Below, in pieces: positions 16,177-17,922 of a DNA stretch of 17,922 nucleotides. Position 1 is the first letter of the stretch, and every line of letters starts with the position of its first letter. Origin of the DNA: Clostridiales bacterium (GTDB lineage: Bacteria > Bacillota > Clostridia > Oscillospirales > CAG-272); the NCBI GenBank assembly GCA_012511425.1, contig JAAZGC010000226.1, forward strand, positions 1 through 17,922, read 5' to 3'. The notes under the pieces are model-generated. The model was not told where the DNA came from and did no database searches. It saw only the letters and a program-made list of their open reading frames with translations. The translations under genes were made by a program, and so were the position numbers.

Positions 16177-16208
16177 CATGTAAACCTGATAAAATTTACC
16201 AAATTATA

Positions 16209-16237
16209 TTGAAATAAACATCGGCACATGATATAAT
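16209..16237 (+). promoter_or_regulatory. Sigma-A promoter of the transglutaminase-fold gene
   Basis: TTGAAA (16209-16214), 17 nt, TATAAT (16232-16237), preceded by TGA as an extended -10. Transcription would start near 16244, giving a leader of about 53 nt to the GTG at 16297. Confidence 0.8.
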
Positions 16238-16296
16238 CATGGTATTTACAGTCAATAATTAACATATTACACATGTAGTACTGACAGAAAAAGGCG

Positions 16297-17490
16297 GTGA
16301 ATGCCATAAACCCGGAACAAAATAACCGTCGGACAAAAGAAGGCTTCGGCCCGCTTGCGCTGACGCTTATAATTATATGCGCCGTGCTCTTTGTCGTATT
16401 CTGCGGATGGCTCAGCATCAAACTGAACATATTTGGTTATACTTCAAAAAGCAACGGCGGCTATGTTTTTACCGAAAGATCCGGTCCTTACTACGAGCGG
16501 CTCGGCAGCAGAGAAAAGGTTATATATAAAGCGGTCGTTTCGGCGGCAGAACAGCTGCTTACCCGCACCGAAACCCTTGAAACCGGACTCTCCGGAGCGG
16601 AATTCGAAAATGTTATGCTTGCTATCCGTTATGACGAGGCTGCGCTTTTCTATCTCGATACATTCGGCTGCAGCGCCGACACTTCGGAGAAGAACAGCGT
16701 TATCATGCTTAAATACAAGACCGACGGCAAGACTGCCGACGAAATGTCGGGAGAGCTAAAAGATGCCGCGCAGGAGCTTATCGGGGATTTGGGGAATAAT
16801 CTGAGCGACGTCGAATATATTCTGGCTATACATGACAAACTAACAGAAAACTGCGAAAAAGCCGACCCAAAGAAACAATCAAAGTTTGTTTCGACCGCAT
16901 ACGGCGCCATAGTCGAAAAGAAAGCGGACGCCGCGGGATATGCGTTTGCAATGAGATATCTGCTCGGTACCGTCGGGCTTCAATGCGCGGTTGTATTCGG
17001 TGAAGCCGACGGGCAAATCCACACCTGGAATGCCGTAAGATCGGACGGCGAGTTTTACCATACCGACGTTTATTTCGACGATGCCGACTCTAAGGTCAAT
17101 CCCGATCTCCCGATTCACGCTTTCTTTATGACATCGGGAGGGGATGAATCAGTACTTTTGCCGGGACGCACTCTTGATCCCGATTCGTTTTCTTTTGAAT
17201 CTTCCGGGAAGTATGATTATTACTCCGACAAAGGATACAGAGCCGCAAAATCCGAAAGTCTGAAAGGCATTATCAACAATGCCGTTAACGAAACGGATAA
17301 AGAAAACCGCAGCTTTATCGAAATCGCCGTTCCCGAAGATGTCGATCCGGATTTTTTGGTTGAAACCGTCATCTCGGTCATAAAAACCCGCAGCAGCGAT
17401 ACCGTCGGTTTCGCTTCAAAACTTCTGCCCGAAGCCCGGGTATTTTCGACAGGACGGAACGGATACTACACGATACAGCTGTTCAGGTAA
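16297..17490 (+). CDS. Membrane-anchored transglutaminase-fold protein, catalytic Cys lost
   Basis: 397 aa. Residues 1-17 are polar and basic, 19-43 form one membrane helix (LALTLIIICAVLFVVFCGWL), and the rest should lie outside the cell. Residues about 170-262 match the bacterial transglutaminase-like core: AIHDKLTENC, STAYGAIVEKKA, GYAFAMRYLLGTVGLQCAVVFGEADG, IHTWNAV, and FYHTDVYFDD. The His (H242) and Asp (D257) of the papain-like triad are present. At the position where relatives read KAVCEGYA this protein reads KADAAGYA, so Ala212 replaces the nucleophilic Cys. It is probably a non-enzymatic binding or scaffold protein. The C-terminal 130 residues are not recognised. The start is the GTG at 16297, the only usable start after the in-frame stop at 16282. 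Its Shine-Dalgarno is oddly placed because AAGGCGGTGA (16291-16300) overlaps it. Confidence 0.8.
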   Translation: MNAINPEQNNRRTKEGFGPLALTLIIICAVLFVVFCGWLSIKLNIFGYTSKSNGGYVFTERSGPYYERLGSREKVIYKAVVSAAEQLLTRTETLETGLSGAEFENVMLAIRYDEAALFYLDTFGCSADTSEKNSVIMLKYKTDGKTADEMSGELKDAAQELIGDLGNNLSDVEYILAIHDKLTENCEKADPKKQSKFVSTAYGAIVEKKADAAGYAFAMRYLLGTVGLQCAVVFGEADGQIHTWNAVRSDGEFYHTDVYFDDADSKVNPDLPIHAFFMTSGGDESVLLPGRTLDPDSFSFESSGKYDYYSDKGYRAAKSESLKGIINNAVNETDKENRSFIEIAVPEDVDPDFLVETVISVIKTRSSDTVGFASKLLPEARVFSTGRNGYYTIQLFR

Positions 17491-17531
17491 TTTTACCATA
17501 TAATTCAGTTAACAAAAACGGAGGATTTTAT

Positions 17532-17922
17532 ATGTCAGAATATCGCTTTAACACCAAATGCATCCAGTCGGGATACACCCCGAAAAACGGCGAGCCGAGA
17601 GTGTTGCCGATTATACAAAGCACGACTTTCAAATACGACTCGAGCGCGGAGATGGCGAAGCTGTTTGATTTAGAGGAGAGCGGATATTTCTACACCCGCC
17701 TCGCAAATCCGACAAACGATGCCGTTGCAAAGAAAATCGCCGACCTTGAAGGCGGCGTCGGCGCAATGCTTACCTCATCCGGCCAGGCGGCGTCATTTTA
17801 TTCGATCTTCAACATCTGCTCGGCGGGAGATCATATCATTTCATCTGCTGCGATATACGGCGGAACTTTCAATCTCATCGCGGTCACGATGAAGAAACTG
17901 GGTATCGACTGCACCTTTGTAA
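17532..17922 (+). CDS. metY: O-acetylhomoserine sulfhydrylase-type PLP enzyme (N-terminal part)
   Basis: The first 130 codons are present; the gene runs off the window end. The protein begins MSEYRFNTKCIQSGY and shows features of the Cys/Met-metabolism PLP family: VLPIIQSTTFKYDSS (24-38), SGYFYTRLANPTND (50-63), TSSGQAASFYSIFN (81-94) and AAIYGGTFNL (106-115). The run YGGTFNL after SSGQAA is typical of O-acetylhomoserine aminocarboxypropyltransferase (MetY), which makes homocysteine from O-acetylhomoserine and sulfide. Related gamma-synthases and lyases cannot be fully excluded without the C-terminal half, and the PLP lysine is outside the window. GGAGG precedes the ATG at 17532. It lies 41 nt after the transglutaminase-fold gene with no terminator, so the two may be co-transcribed. 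It uses a product derived from homoserine, the product of the nearby hom gene. Confidence 0.87.
   Translation, partial: MSEYRFNTKCIQSGYTPKNGEPRVLPIIQSTTFKYDSSAEMAKLFDLEESGYFYTRLANPTNDAVAKKIADLEGGVGAMLTSSGQAASFYSIFNICSAGDHIISSAAIYGGTFNLIAVTMKKLGIDCTFV

Noticed and set aside
16066..16179. Longer form of the MBL-fold protein starting at 16179
   Set aside because: The added segment covers the promoter and tandem repeats and is a low-complexity Phe/Tyr/Ile tail; the TTG at 16065 with GGAGG fits the family N-terminus.
16180..16199. Inverted repeat GTAAA...TTTAC upstream of the transglutaminase-fold gene
   Set aside because: The arms are only 5 bp in AT-rich DNA, which is expected by chance.
17499..17504. 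TATAAT upstream of metY as a -10 box
   Set aside because: No acceptable -35 sits at 16-18 nt and there is no extended TG; read-through from the upstream gene is simpler.

Overview
The window looks like chromosomal DNA of a Clostridia-type member of the Bacillota, from an uncultured or anaerobic lineage I cannot place further. The reasons are strong GGAGG-type ribosome binding sites, sigma-A promoters of the TTGACA-17-TATAAT kind, GTG and TTG starts, and anaerobe-style genes: a ferredoxin-ASKHA (RACo-like) activator, an oxygen-sensitive type of Fe-S hydratase and an orphan sugar-binding-type lipoprotein. It contains eleven complete genes and two cut by the window edges. I see no rRNA, tRNA, CRISPR array, transposase or phage gene.

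Left block, minus strand (7069 down to 1). A tightly packed operon runs: cation P-type ATPase (Exp7/CtpE-like), deoxyribose-phosphate aldolase (deoC), RACo-like ferredoxin/ASKHA protein, aconitase-superfamily hydratase, nitroreductase (cut by the window start). Gaps are -8, 15, 24 and 35 nt. The promoter lies at 7142-7170 and the leader carries a short hairpin.

Centre, plus strand (7186-10967). A divergently transcribed NAD(P)H-hydrate dehydratase (nnrD) is followed by a lipoprotein solute-binding protein and a Gfo/Idh/MocA oxidoreductase. Each has its own recognisable promoter. The oxidoreductase promoter is a perfect consensus with a 9-bp dyad touching its -35 box. A strong 13-bp-stem terminator (10929-10967) closes the block.

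Right block, minus strand (16145 down to 10976). A four-gene operon runs: MBL-fold hydrolase (TTG start), gltX, glnS, hom, driven by an AT-rich promoter region in which an 18-bp element with an extended -10 is duplicated in tandem. Having gltX and glnS next to each other suggests direct charging of tRNA-Gln. The hom product lacks the C-terminal ACT domain.

Right edge, plus strand (16209-17922). A divergent promoter drives a membrane-anchored transglutaminase-fold protein whose catalytic cysteine position is alanine. It is followed by the start of an O-acetylhomoserine sulfhydrylase-type gene (metY). Hom and MetY lie two steps apart in methionine synthesis but belong to opposite-strand units.

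The candidate for something undescribed is the left operon, where a RACo-like activator is paired with a [4Fe-4S] hydratase and no corrinoid partner is in sight. The transglutaminase pseudoenzyme and the nested repeats in the 16.1-kb intergenic region are also worth a look. Functions are assigned by reading motifs; no database search was run.
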